Of a DNA stretch of 64,000 bases, positions 17,032-24,656 are shown one piece after another. Source of the DNA: Caballeronia fortuita (GTDB lineage Bacteria > Pseudomonadota > Gammaproteobacteria > Burkholderiales > Burkholderiaceae); assembly GCF_001544835.2 (NCBI RefSeq), contig NZ_FCNX02000013.1, positions 62,001-126,000 of the forward strand, read 5' to 3'. The notes under the pieces were generated by a model, which ran no database searches, was not told where the DNA came from, and was given only the letters and a program-made list of their open reading frames with translations. Numbering within the stretch: position 1 is the first letter of the stretch; each line of letters starts with the position of its first letter. A program made the translations under genes and the position numbers.

Positions 17032-17501
17032 GGCGCCCCCTGTTAGGTAAGTCGAAGGTAGGCGAGATTTCTATGAAAGGCAAGAGGAGGAAGGCAGCAG
17101 GGCTCTGAACGCTACGACTCACCCTTGCGGACGCGCGAAGACCTTGGGTTTAATGTGATGCTTGATACCTGCGAAGTTCCGATTGCAGCGCGCAATAAGA
17201 AAAAGCCCGCTCAGTGGCGGGCTTGAACGGACTTTTGCAATCTGACGAGAATTTACCACTAACCCGCCAACCGTGCAAGCAATCTACTTGGCACGAGCGA
17301 GCAAGAGAGCAAGGCGGCGAGTGCACTTAGCTTGCGCGAAACATAGCCATATGTGTGTTGCCGCACATATTAAACTCCCGGCAGTGAGGCACTTTGCCGC
17401 TGTATTTGCAACGAAAGCGCGCCTTCGGCTCGTGTTCTAGACGGTTCGAGTTCAACTCATGTTGTCCCAATACTCCCAAACTCGCATCTGTGAGGTGCAA
17501 C
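17032..17501. other. Intergenic region between divergent accessory genes
   Basis: 470 bases without a confident gene. A terminator for leftward transcripts lies at 17198-17223. A leftward frame at 17566-17327 (79 codons, or about 42 from an internal TTG) ends in a Cys/His-rich peptide (CKYSGKVPHC, NMCGNTHMAMF) that could be a tiny zinc protein, but it has no good ribosome site and overlaps the divergent gene. Confidence 0.4.
17198..17223 (-). terminator. Intrinsic terminator
   Basis: Minus strand: AGCCCGC, six-base loop, GCGGGCT (7-bp stem) followed by TTTTCTTATT. The leftward transcript that it ends is not clear; it may stop read-through from the early region toward the late genes. Confidence 0.75.
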
Positions 17502-18272
17502 ATGACTCCTACGGAACTCCTCACCGCGGGACAACTACTTTTTTCTGTGATCCTTGCCGGCATCACCGTGTGGTATGCGTCAGAGACCGCGCGCCTTCGT
17601 AGAATTAGTGAACGTCAGGTGGCAGCAATGGAGGCTTCAATCAACCTGACGAAGGCATCATTTGACTCGACGCTCCTTCCGTATCTCATCCTCGGGATTC
17701 TTCCTCTTGAGCAAGCTACGTTAGGCAAGCTGGACGCTCAGCCTCCTACTAGCTACATCGACTTGCCAGGACTCTCCGCCGGCGTTCTAGTACGCGACAA
17801 AAGACTTGTCTTCTCGGTGATAAACGCCACTGAAAAATTGGCCAGCCACATTTTCATGATCTACGTCGATATGAATCACATGATTTATATCAGCTGCATG
17901 GTAGCCGAAAGCATCGGTCCGAAAGAAGAGCTGCTCCTTCCAATGACACGCGAAAGCGTGCCCCTAGCCGAGGTCAAGCGCATGATCACGGAGATGTACG
18001 AGGGGCGCGGTGGGTATCTCCTTGAGCAGTCGACTTTATCGGACGGAACGAGGACATCGATAATCGACCAATATGCGCGCGCAGGTGGACACCTGCTAAC
18101 CATATTTTTTGATTTGGCGGGAAAGCTCTACGCAATACCTAGAGTCGTCACGGAAACAGTTGATGACGAAGGAAAAATTATTCTGCGTTTTGGTAAGAGC
18201 GACCTTATCCAAGATAAAACAACATGGTTCGCGCCCACCTTCGATACTGCTGTCGGCCGACCGCAAGTCTGA
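17502..18272 (+). CDS. Lone membrane-anchored protein of unknown function (moron candidate)
   Basis: 256 residues from ATG 17502, which has TGAGGTG seven bases upstream. One transmembrane helix (about residues 5-25, LLTAGQLLFSVILAGITVWY) is followed by a short coiled segment (ARLRRISERQVAAMEASINL) and a soluble alpha/beta domain of about 190 residues with few Pro and many Ile/Thr. It is read opposite to all genes around it and its base composition is clearly lower in GC than its neighbours, both signs of recent acquisition. No family is recognised. A membrane-anchored single domain carried as a lone prophage gene fits a superinfection-exclusion or host-fitness role, but this is a guess. Confidence 0.6.
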   Translation: MTPTELLTAGQLLFSVILAGITVWYASETARLRRISERQVAAMEASINLTKASFDSTLLPYLILGILPLEQATLGKLDAQPPTSYIDLPGLSAGVLVRDKRLVFSVINATEKLASHIFMIYVDMNHMIYISCMVAESIGPKEELLLPMTRESVPLAEVKRMITEMYEGRGGYLLEQSTLSDGTRTSIIDQYARAGGHLLTIFFDLAGKLYAIPRVVTETVDDEGKIILRFGKSDLIQDKTTWFAPTFDTAVGRPQV

Positions 18273-18382
18273 ATTCGCAGAATGATGGCTCGCCGACATG
18301 GTTGTCGCAATGTATCGGAGACGCGATCGGTGTCGGATGGCTGCGCGCTGCCTGGCCCCCGGGCACAGGCGAACCACGCCAC

Positions 18383-18664
18383 TTATACCGGCTGATGATC
18401 CTTCAGCCAGTCACGCAGCGCATCGTTCATTCGCGTCTGCCAGCCGTCACCAGTCTTCTTGAACGACTCGACGATGTCCGCATCGTATCGAACGGACAGC
18501 AACACCTTGGGCGAGTCCAGACGCGGCCGGCCGCGCGCACCGAGGCGCTTCATCTTCTTGAAATCCTCGGTCGGCACTTCATACGTGTCCGGATCAGCAG
18601 CGATGCCGCGGTTGATCGCTTCGTTTTCTTCGTCCGTCGGCATGATGATCTTAGGCTTGCTCAT
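18383..18664 (-). CDS. brnA: BrnA-type antitoxin
   Basis: 93 residues. The N-terminal MPTDEENEAINRGIAADPDTYE and the C-terminal ribbon-helix-helix (KVLLSVRYDADIVESFKKTGDGWQTRMND) are the BrnA family pattern. BrnA binds BrnT and represses the pair's own promoter. The ATG overlaps the brnT end by 14 bases, the common toxin-first order of this system. Two palindromic GTAGCTAC sites upstream of brnT are good candidates for its operator. Confidence 0.85.
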   Translation of the reverse strand: MSKPKIIMPTDEENEAINRGIAADPDTYEVPTEDFKKMKRLGARGRPRLDSPKVLLSVRYDADIVESFKKTGDGWQTRMNDALRDWLKDHQPV

Positions 18665-18917
18665 AGTCTTTCACCTCGCGCTTGTTTGCCTTACGCATGC
18701 TGATGATGTGCATGCTATCGCCACGCTGCGTGAACACCACGCAGTAAAGGCGCTCGTCGATGATGCCGAAACCGACTTCGCGCACTTCCTTGTAGTCGTG
18801 GCGATCATCAACATAGGCCAACACTTCGGACCAGTTAAGGCGACCGGCGAGCCCGAGCGAGACGCCATGCTTGGCAACGTTCGCTTCGTCTTTGGTCGGG
18901 TCGTATGTGATGTCCAT
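18651..18917 (-). CDS. brnT: BrnT-type ribonuclease toxin
   Basis: 88 residues from ATG 18917. The family pattern is plain: ITYDPTKDEANVAKHGVSL, VLAYVDDRHDYKEVREVGFG and FTQRGDSMHIISMRKANKREV. BrnT is a RelE-fold mRNA endonuclease that halts growth until neutralised by BrnA. The ATG lies seven bases after the -10 box of the only visible promoter and has no ribosome site, so the mRNA may be leaderless. An upstream in-frame TTG at 18953 lies inside the promoter and is unlikely. Confidence 0.85.
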   Translation of the reverse strand: MDITYDPTKDEANVAKHGVSLGLAGRLNWSEVLAYVDDRHDYKEVREVGFGIIDERLYCVVFTQRGDSMHIISMRKANKREVKDYEQA

Positions 18918-18924
18918 GTAGATA

Positions 18925-18971
18925 ATTGTAGCTACGGTTATTGGATTGCGCAAGCTATTTTTTGTAGCTAC
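18925..18971 (-). promoter_or_regulatory. brnTA promoter with two GTAGCTAC operator palindromes
   Basis: Minus strand: TTGCGC (18953-18948), 17-base spacer, TACAAT (18930-18925). The 8-bp palindrome GTAGCTAC occurs at 18928-18935, overlapping the -10 box, and again at 18964-18971, 36 bases away. Ribbon-helix-helix antitoxins usually bind paired short palindromes like these. Confidence 0.7.
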
Positions 18972-18977
18972 GAGCGA

Positions 18978-19643
18978 TTATGCTGTTTCGCAACACTCTT
19001 CTGTGCTCACCAACCCGTCGCGTTCGAAGAGCAGGTGCAGGCGGTCGATCGCCTGATGCTCGAGCACCCGAAGCCGCTTCCTGATCGTGAACGCCGCGCG
19101 CTCCAGCGTTCGAACCGGGATACCGAATTCTTTCGAGAGGTTCGCGTACGAGAATTCCCTCTCGCGCTGGTGTGGGAATGCATGCGCGGCGATGAGCGCG
19201 ACGATCGCATCACGATTCGAGATTGTGAGCGTGGTGCGCATTTCATTGGCGACGCCGAACACGCCGCGCTTCCACTCCTTCGACGGCGGCACGCCGCAAT
19301 CGGCAGCGACCGTGGCGCTCTTCGGCCGCGCCGGGATTCCGCGCGCAAATCGAATCCACAGCGCGTTGCGTTCATTCTCGGGAAGTTGGTCAGCGACGGT
19401 GGCCACAACCATCGCGCACTGGGCGCGCACTTCGTCGGCGGACAGGCCCGAGAAATCGACGCTGCCGCTTTTTTCTCCGCGCAGATAGGCGAGGAAGGAT
19501 TCTTGGCGATCGCTCAGGATACCGACCGACTCCAAAATCTGAATCAGCGCCATGCGGAAGGTGTTCCGCTGACGGGCCGGCATCGACGTCACCAGAAAAG
19601 AAACGTGCAGCGCCTGCTCGACAGAGTCAAAGATTCCATTCAT
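18978..19643 (-). CDS. Putative late-gene regulator (Q-like position)
   Basis: 221 residues. The first part is helical; the C-terminal third (FSYANLSKEFGIPVRTLERAAFTIRKRL) looks like a sigma-70 region 4-type helix-turn-helix. The middle has a helical QCAMVVATVADQLPENERNALWIRFARG segment of a type seen in phage antitermination proteins. It is the last gene of the leftward early operon, where lambdoid phages encode their late regulator, and late genes lie downstream. The ATG overlaps the upstream stop (ATGA). Antiterminator versus activator cannot be decided. Confidence 0.45.
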   Translation of the reverse strand: MNGIFDSVEQALHVSFLVTSMPARQRNTFRMALIQILESVGILSDRQESFLAYLRGEKSGSVDFSGLSADEVRAQCAMVVATVADQLPENERNALWIRFARGIPARPKSATVAADCGVPPSKEWKRGVFGVANEMRTTLTISNRDAIVALIAAHAFPHQREREFSYANLSKEFGIPVRTLERAAFTIRKRLRVLEHQAIDRLHLLFERDGLVSTEECCETA

Positions 19644-19810
19644 TTTTTATAGATCCCGAAAGATTTCAAATCGGCGCCTCGAAGCCGATGCCCTTCCAAC
19701 AAAACGAACTTGCCGGTTCGCTCTATGAACTTCGCTACGATCACGTCGCCAGTGCGGAGAACTACGCGGACTCGCGTCCCGCGAGCGCAGCTCGTGTGCG
19801 GGGTCTTCAT
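19640..19810 (-). CDS. Small basic early protein (56 aa)
   Basis: Encoded from ATG 19810 to TGA 19640. The translation KTPHTSCARGTRVRVVLRTG followed by DVIVAKFIERTGKFVLLEGHRLRG looks like a small SH3/KOW-like beta barrel (hydrophobic strands separated by Gly turns). It shares ATGA overlaps with both neighbours, strong evidence that it is translated. Function unknown; relatives in phages often bind nucleic acid or host enzymes. Confidence 0.6.
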   Translation of the reverse strand: MKTPHTSCARGTRVRVVLRTGDVIVAKFIERTGKFVLLEGHRLRGADLKSFGIYKK

Positions 19811-20004
19811 GCAGCCTCCGGCTCATACTTCCTGCATCTGCGCATCGCCGACCATTCCGTCGACGCTTTCTGAAAGCCATTGCTGCACACATATTTCCGC
19901 GCGCCGCCCCAACGAGAGAGTTGCAGCGCTGCGCAGCCAAGACACGTTTCGTCCTGCTTGCGCTCCAAGACGATCGCCGGATCAAAGAACTCGAAGCGCC
20001 TCAT
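19807..20004 (-). CDS. Small Cys-containing early protein (65 aa)
   Basis: Starts at ATG 20004, overlapping the upstream stop by four bases, and ends in ATGA with the next gene. It carries CLGC at about residues 20-24, a later Cys (KYVCSNGF) and CRKYEPE near its end, enough for a zinc site. Basic and Trp/Arg containing. Unknown function; membership in the coupled operon supports it being real. Confidence 0.55.
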   Translation of the reverse strand: MRRFEFFDPAIVLERKQDETCLGCAALQLSRWGGARKYVCSNGFQKASTEWSAMRRCRKYEPEAA

Positions 20005-20231
20005 TCGTCGCCTCGCGGCGGTCGTGGAGCTCGCTGGACCGGCGGTCGCTCCGGCGTCACGCGCCCCTCGGGAATGTCGAGAACGTCGCGAAAAGTGGCA
20101 TCGCGCCACCGCTCGGCCCACGGAGCGGCGCCAGGCCAGCGGCCGGCCGTCCACTGTCGCGCCCAGCATTGCACCTGCAGCACGACCTTTCCGCGCCATC
20201 CGAGTCGATACCGCGTCCGGCCGGTGATCAT
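20001..20231 (-). CDS. Small Trp/Arg-rich early protein (76 aa)
   Basis: ATG 20231 overlaps the upstream stop (ATGA). The sequence starts MITGRTRYRLGWRGKVVLQV and is rich in Trp and Arg, with PWAERWRDATFRDVLD and a proline-rich tail. The pattern WAERWRDAT is common among short phage early proteins of unknown role. Nothing more specific can be said. Confidence 0.55.
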   Translation of the reverse strand: MITGRTRYRLGWRGKVVLQVQCWARQWTAGRWPGAAPWAERWRDATFRDVLDIPEGRVTPERPPVQRAPRPPRGDE

Positions 20232-20494
20232 CCTTGCAACTCCGCTTCGCGCGCCGCCGATCCTCGGATCGGTTGCAGAAGACTGTCGTGAATGCCCGTG
20301 ACGCGGGTCTTTTCGCCGTCGATGCGCATCCAGAAAGGGCTGCGAATCGTCCAGCAAACCTCAGTTCCCTGCATCTCCCACTTCGTCACGGTCACTACTT
20401 TGCCGATCAAGCGCTTCGTGTACTTGCGATACGCCTCGTCGCCCTTGGCCGCGGCTCGCACGATCACTGCAAGGTCACCTCGCCTGCAATTCAT
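20228..20494 (-). CDS. Small early protein, KOW-like (88 aa)
   Basis: Begins MNCRRGDLAVIVRAAAKGDEAY and contains a Gly-Lys-Val-Val-Thr-Val-Thr beta strand pair (LIGKVVTVTKWEM) with TEVCWTIRSPFW following, an arrangement like SH3/KOW-type barrels. Its start overlaps the DUF5710 gene by four bases. Role unknown; probably part of host takeover or replication support. Confidence 0.6.
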   Translation of the reverse strand: MNCRRGDLAVIVRAAAKGDEAYRKYTKRLIGKVVTVTKWEMQGTEVCWTIRSPFWMRIDGEKTRVTGIHDSLLQPIRGSAAREAELQG

Positions 20495-20679
20495 CGCGCG
20501 GCCCTCGGCGGCGCCTTCGACGCGGCCGGACGCTTGAGGCGATCATCAATCCACCCAATGAAAGGCTCAAGGTCTTCGACGTTTTCGACGAACCATCGCT
20601 TGTGCGCTGCAGACCACCTCGCACCCTTACGCCTCGCATCGTCCTTCTGAGAGAACGGAACGTTTAGCCACACGATCAT
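20491..20679 (-). CDS. DUF5710-type small protein (62 aa)
   Basis: The core MIVWLNVPFSQKDDARRKGA then RWSAAHKRWFVENVEDLEPF is the DUF5710 signature: a WLNVPF strand, a helix with Lys/Arg, and a (K/R)WYV-like strand. This module occurs alone or fused to phage and plasmid primase/helicase proteins and is thought to bind nucleic acid. Here it lies downstream of helicase and toprim genes, which fits. ATGA overlap with the gene after it. Confidence 0.7.
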   Translation of the reverse strand: MIVWLNVPFSQKDDARRKGARWSAAHKRWFVENVEDLEPFIGWIDDRLKRPAASKAPPRAAR

Positions 20680-21050
20680 GTTTTTCGCCCTTCACGGAAA
20701 AATTTCTGTCTCGCACAGTTCCCGCATACACAGAACAGAGCCACATACGCCGGAACGCTTTTCCTTACTGCACCTGCCTCACGAAGGCATAACCCCTGCG
20801 TGGCCACTTCCAAAGAACCACACCCGTAGCGCGGCTCTCAAAAACTCTTGAGCCTCGTCGCGGTGGGTATATCTCGTCTAAACCGACTGCCGCGCCCGTG
20901 TGCGGTGGCCATCCATCGGTTCCAGGGGTACATCCCCACTGTTCGACATCGTTTATTGAGCTGGCGCGACACCAGTTATTCAGGGCTGGGTTAGTGGCCC
21001 CCCATCGGCTTTCTTCTATTCCGCTCTGCCTATTCGCGGCCCGCCGCCTA
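20680..21050 (-). other. Tiny possible genes upstream of the DUF5710 gene
   Basis: 371 bases with no confident gene but several short leftward frames. One (GTG 20807 to 20676, 43 codons) ends in ATGA with the next gene and encodes LFCVCGNCARQKFF, a CxCxxC zinc-knuckle look. Another (GTG 20972 to 20838, 44 codons) is Arg/Trp-rich. A third, overlapping, frame up to about 20777 reads GLDEIYPPRRGSRVF but has no standard start. At least one is probably translated because the gap would otherwise break a coupled operon. Confidence 0.35.
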
Positions 21051-21881
21051 CTACTTGTCGCCGCGAATCACCCCTCGCAACATCGTTACAACCGATCCCA
21101 ATCCAGAAGCTCTGTGCATGTCGTTGGCGTCCTGCCCTACCATCGAGGGCATTCCCCACGGCAGGCCCGTCGCCTCAGCAGCGCGCCGCCCTGTGTCGCT
21201 TTCATCGTTGTCTGCGACTACGAAGCGACGGCCAGCTATCAGCGAAGAGACGTGCTTGAGGTTTCCTGCGGAAAAGCAAACAACGACTCGAGCCGGCCGA
21301 TGCAGCGATCGAAGCGCCTCGCGGACGCTCAGGCCCGTGGCAAACCCTTCGACGAGCCAATGCTCGCGCCCTACGCCCATCGTGAAGATTGCGCCCTTGG
21401 CAATGCCTCCGGGCAGAAACTTCTTGGAGCCATCCTCAGCAATCCATTGGACGCTGTTGATCGTCGAGTAATCGGCAGCCGAACGCATCGGAATGACCAG
21501 CCGCCCGTCGGTGTCGACAAGGCCGCGCTCGTTAGGAAAGCCCTTGCGTGTCAGGTAATCGTGAGATGTGTATTCACAGCGCCGGACGATCTCCGCAGCC
21601 TCCGAGCGTGCGCGAGCGCGCCGCCGCTCTCCGTCGCGCGCTTCAGCAGCGCGATCGCGCTTGGGCAACTCCATCGGTCGAGCATCGACACGTTCCGGGC
21701 GCCAGGCGATGGCACGCTCATGGACGGCCCAGTTCTGAACCCAGCCCGAGCGGCCGTCGCACATATACGCGCCGTTGCGCTTACGCGGATGATCTTCAGT
21801 AGGCACGCGGTGCGGCTTACCGTCATACACGACGTCACGAATAAGCAGGCCGTGCACACGGGCGAAATCGTCAAACTGCAT
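21051..21881 (-). CDS. Toprim-domain primase-like protein
   Basis: 276 residues. The C-terminal half is a toprim domain: the acidic motif LVEGFATGLSVREAL, then VVVCFSAGNLKHV and FVVADNDESDTG (the DxD metal site). The N-terminal half has MCDGRSGWVQNW, a short primase-like head with Arg-rich linker. Together with the helicase upstream (11-base overlap) it forms a primase-helicase pair for phage DNA replication. The zinc ribbon of complete DnaG primases is not evident. Confidence 0.8.
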   Translation of the reverse strand: MQFDDFARVHGLLIRDVVYDGKPHRVPTEDHPRKRNGAYMCDGRSGWVQNWAVHERAIAWRPERVDARPMELPKRDRAAEARDGERRRARARSEAAEIVRRCEYTSHDYLTRKGFPNERGLVDTDGRLVIPMRSAADYSTINSVQWIAEDGSKKFLPGGIAKGAIFTMGVGREHWLVEGFATGLSVREALRSLHRPARVVVCFSAGNLKHVSSLIAGRRFVVADNDESDTGRRAAEATGLPWGMPSMVGQDANDMHRASGLGSVVTMLRGVIRGDK

Positions 21882-23409
21882 TCGACCTCCCCGCCTGATG
21901 CGCGCGACGAATAAGCAGTGACTGAACCTTTCCCTTCAGTTCACGCGACGGCGCTTCGAGATCCACGGTCGAGAACTCGCCTTTGGGCCAACAGCCGTAG
22001 AGGTTTCGAAACTGGGCAAGTGCGAACTTGCGCGCCGCCTCTTGATCCTTCGGCCGACGCTCGATCGCCAAGCAGCAGAGTTGACGCCATACCGATGTGC
22101 GGTCGCGGAGATACTCAGGGACCTTCGCGCGCGCGGCCGACACATCGCCGACCGCCTCCATGACGCCCGCGACGTTCTCGACCATCGATCGACGCTCGCG
22201 CTCTTTCCCACAGGCCGGGCACGCCGTGCATGCCGGCGGCAGCACGAATCCGCAGGAGCAGACGATCTCCTTCTTTTCCTTCTCGGTCGGCTCGGCCCGC
22301 ACTTTCGCGTCAAGCGCGCCGTCGTCGAGGCGGTTCAGGCCTTCAGCGAAGATGCGCTGAGTGTCAGCTCCGAAGCGCATCACATTGCCGCAGTGATCGA
22401 GCCAGAGACCGAACGTCTTTCCCTCAGACGGCCGCATCACGCGCCCGAGTTGCTGTATGTGGCTCGAAAGGCTTTTGCGATACGGACGCGCGCCAATGCC
22501 GCACAGAATGTCCGGTACGTCGAAACCCTTCGTGAACACCTCGCAAGACACAAGGCCAGTGATAGTGCTGTCCGGCTTGCGGAATTCGTCGATGATGGCG
22601 CGCCGCTCGTCGTCGCTGCCATCCAGATAGCTGATCTGCTGGAAGTTGTAGCCGTGCTCATTGAATTGGCGACAGAGTTCATGCCCGTGCTCGACCGTCG
22701 CGCTGAAGACGATCGTTTTGACCGGGCCGCCAAAATGAAGGTTGGTTTTGTCGATCCACTCGGAGACGACGTCGCCGACGATCGCCATGCCGCGCTGCTC
22801 GATTTCCTTGTCGGACCATTCGCCTGCCACGACTTTCGCGCCCGTCATGTCGATGGCGCGCGCCGCGTACGTCTGCAGTGGTACGAGGAAACCCTCTTCG
22901 ATCAGTTCGTTGGTCGTGCAGACGTTGACCAAGTTCGTGTAAAGCTCAGCCATCCCTTTGGAGAATGGCGTAGCGCTCAGACCGATAACCCGAAGATCGG
23001 GCCGGTTCTGGATAAGCTGCGCGGTCGCCTTCCGGGTGGCGTGGCACTCGTCAACGATAAGGAGGTCGAGTTCCGGAAAGAAACCGCGTTTCTCGATGGT
23101 CTGTGCGGAACAGATCTGGATGCGCTCGTAGGCGCGATTTCGCCAATGGCCCCCTTGCACCACGCCATGCGCAATGCCGTACCGATCGAACAGTGCGCTG
23201 GTTTGGTCGACGAGATTGATACGATCGACAATGAACGCGGCGCGCCGACCTTTGCGATCGACCTCTTGCGACAGATGCGCACCGATCACCGTCTTGCCTG
23301 CGCCAGTCGGCGCCATCAACACCTGCGCGCGGTGCCCGTCGCGCGCGCCGACGCGAAGACCTTCGATCGATGCCAACTGATACGGACGGAGCTTGATTTC
23401 TTCAGGCAT
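21871..23409 (-). CDS. SF2 DNA helicase with C-terminal zinc ribbon
   Basis: 512 residues. Motif Q/I: RPYQLASIEGLR and Walker A APTGAGKTVIGAHL; motif II VDECHATRK; motif III LSATPFSKG; motif VI QLGRVMRPSEG. A Cys cluster CSCGFVLPPACTACPAC near residues 395-415 forms a zinc ribbon. Such helicases replace lambda P/DnaB loading functions in many Burkholderia phages. It overlaps ParB-like and toprim genes by eight and eleven bases. Confidence 0.85.
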   Translation of the reverse strand: MPEEIKLRPYQLASIEGLRVGARDGHRAQVLMAPTGAGKTVIGAHLSQEVDRKGRRAAFIVDRINLVDQTSALFDRYGIAHGVVQGGHWRNRAYERIQICSAQTIEKRGFFPELDLLIVDECHATRKATAQLIQNRPDLRVIGLSATPFSKGMAELYTNLVNVCTTNELIEEGFLVPLQTYAARAIDMTGAKVVAGEWSDKEIEQRGMAIVGDVVSEWIDKTNLHFGGPVKTIVFSATVEHGHELCRQFNEHGYNFQQISYLDGSDDERRAIIDEFRKPDSTITGLVSCEVFTKGFDVPDILCGIGARPYRKSLSSHIQQLGRVMRPSEGKTFGLWLDHCGNVMRFGADTQRIFAEGLNRLDDGALDAKVRAEPTEKEKKEIVCSCGFVLPPACTACPACGKERERRSMVENVAGVMEAVGDVSAARAKVPEYLRDRTSVWRQLCCLAIERRPKDQEAARKFALAQFRNLYGCWPKGEFSTVDLEAPSRELKGKVQSLLIRRAHQAGRSNAV

Positions 23410-24313
23410 GTCCGCGCTCCAACTGGCGTTTGAGGCGCTTGATTTCCTTCAGCGCTTCGGCGTGCTTGTTCATCCAATCATCGCGGATAGTTTCGAGCCG
23501 GCGGCATTCCGCTTCGAGCTTCGCAATGCGCTTGTTCGCTTCGATCAGCTTTTTCTCGCCCTCGCCCGTCTCGCCCGATCGATAGGCGTCCAATTCGAGC
23601 TCCAAGTCGCGCGCCGCCTGGCTGACGTCGGCCAATTGCTCGCGAAGGTCCGAAATGATGGACTGAGCTTCCGCCAGCGATGCATCTTCTTTTCGCGGCA
23701 GACGCGGTGAGGACTGCTCATCGCTGTGCGGCAACGAAAACGGCTGAACTGCCGGCGCCCCATCCGAACCCTCTTCGCCGTCGATGGCCTGCCCAACCTC
23801 GGCCGGCTTGCGCGCCGCCTTAATCTGCGCATCGGCCTGCTTTAGCGTAATCGCGCCGGCGATCACGGCGTCGCCAAGACCAGCCTCGTGCGCAGCTTTC
23901 GCGTGACTGATGGTTCGGGGGCTGACGTCTGCTTCGCGAGCCAGTTCGGAGTTCGTCATCAACCTCGCACCCGGTGCGAGGTTGGGATTTCCGGCCGGTG
24001 CCCATTGCGCGCACGCGACGACGGCGGCCGCGCGCTGGGAGGCCGTCAGGTGCCGCCGATGGAGGTTTTTCGAAAGCACGAACGCAACCGGATCAACGTC
24101 CGGATGCTCGTCGTCGAACTCGATCCAGTTGAATTCAATGCCAGCGAGCTGACAGGCGCAGTAACGGTTCCATCCGTCGAGCACCATGCCGTCGAGCATG
24201 AGGCCGGATTCGCGCTGGCCAAACTGGCGAATGTCCTCCGCCAATGCAGCGAGATCCTCCTGTGCGAAAGTGGGAAATGCCGCGGAAAGCGGATGGCGCT
24301 TGAATTCGCTCAT
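23402..24313 (-). CDS. ParB/sulfiredoxin-type DNA-binding protein
   Basis: 303 residues. The ParB N-terminal nuclease-like fold is seen in LMLDGMVLDGWNRYCACQL and VAFVLSKNLHRRHLTASQRA, then an HTH LAREADVSPRTISHAKAAHEA. A long coiled coil (about residues 200-300, EQLADVSQAARDLELELDAY) ends the protein. Phage ParB-like proteins act in replication control or transcription; partition is unlikely for an integrating phage. It is second in the early operon. Confidence 0.7.
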   Translation of the reverse strand: MSEFKRHPLSAAFPTFAQEDLAALAEDIRQFGQRESGLMLDGMVLDGWNRYCACQLAGIEFNWIEFDDEHPDVDPVAFVLSKNLHRRHLTASQRAAAVVACAQWAPAGNPNLAPGARLMTNSELAREADVSPRTISHAKAAHEAGLGDAVIAGAITLKQADAQIKAARKPAEVGQAIDGEEGSDGAPAVQPFSLPHSDEQSSPRLPRKEDASLAEAQSIISDLREQLADVSQAARDLELELDAYRSGETGEGEKKLIEANKRIAKLEAECRRLETIRDDWMNKHAEALKEIKRLKRQLERGHA

Positions 24314-24558
24314 TCGGCACCCCGCGTCCCGACCGATTCGAGCGCCCGCTGTCTCTGCTTCCGGACAGCACGGGTCCTCTTCTTCGTCTCGGCCAAGTAG
24401 AAGGCCTCGAGCTTCTTGTAGTTCTCGACGAGGACGGACTTTATCCGTCCGGTCTCGATGTGGCTAATCGCCCCCTGCGAGAGATCGCAAGATTCCCCAA
24501 TTTCCCGCTGCGTCAGGCCAAACCCGCGGAGTGCTGTGACCAACTCTTTCGCGTCCAT
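24310..24558 (-). CDS. Cro-like helix-turn-helix regulator
   Basis: 82 residues from ATG 24558 (GTG 24570 would add four). The HTH FGLTQREIGESCDLSQGAISHIETG is plain, followed by a basic tail with KKRTRAVRKQRQR. First gene of the leftward early operon and divergent from the CI-type repressor, the position of lambda Cro. It should compete for the operators in the 24571-24656 gap. Confidence 0.75.
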   Translation of the reverse strand: MDAKELVTALRGFGLTQREIGESCDLSQGAISHIETGRIKSVLVENYKKLEAFYLAETKKRTRAVRKQRQRALESVGTRGAE

Positions 24559-24590
24559 GTGATCCGTCACACACTGATTGAATGTTGGTC

Positions 24591-24625
24591 ATCATAATAG
24601 AAATCTATTCGTGGTTCAATACCAC
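24591..24625 (-). promoter_or_regulatory. Early promoter PR-like with operator palindromes
   Basis: Minus strand: TTGAAC (24619-24614), exact 17-base spacer, TATGAT (24596-24591). Two inverted repeats overlap it: GTGGT-TCAAT-ACCAC (24611-24625) across the -35 box and AATAG-AAAT-CTATT (24596-24609) in the spacer. Both are placed to let CI or Cro block RNA polymerase. Confidence 0.75.
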
Positions 24626-24656
24626 TCTAGTTATTTTTAGTAGCAAAATCCATTAC

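Noticed and set aside
17327..17566. 79-codon leftward frame with a Cys/His-rich end
   Set aside because: Overlaps the start of the divergent gene, no ribosome site, no family; kept only as a remark in the intergenic entry.
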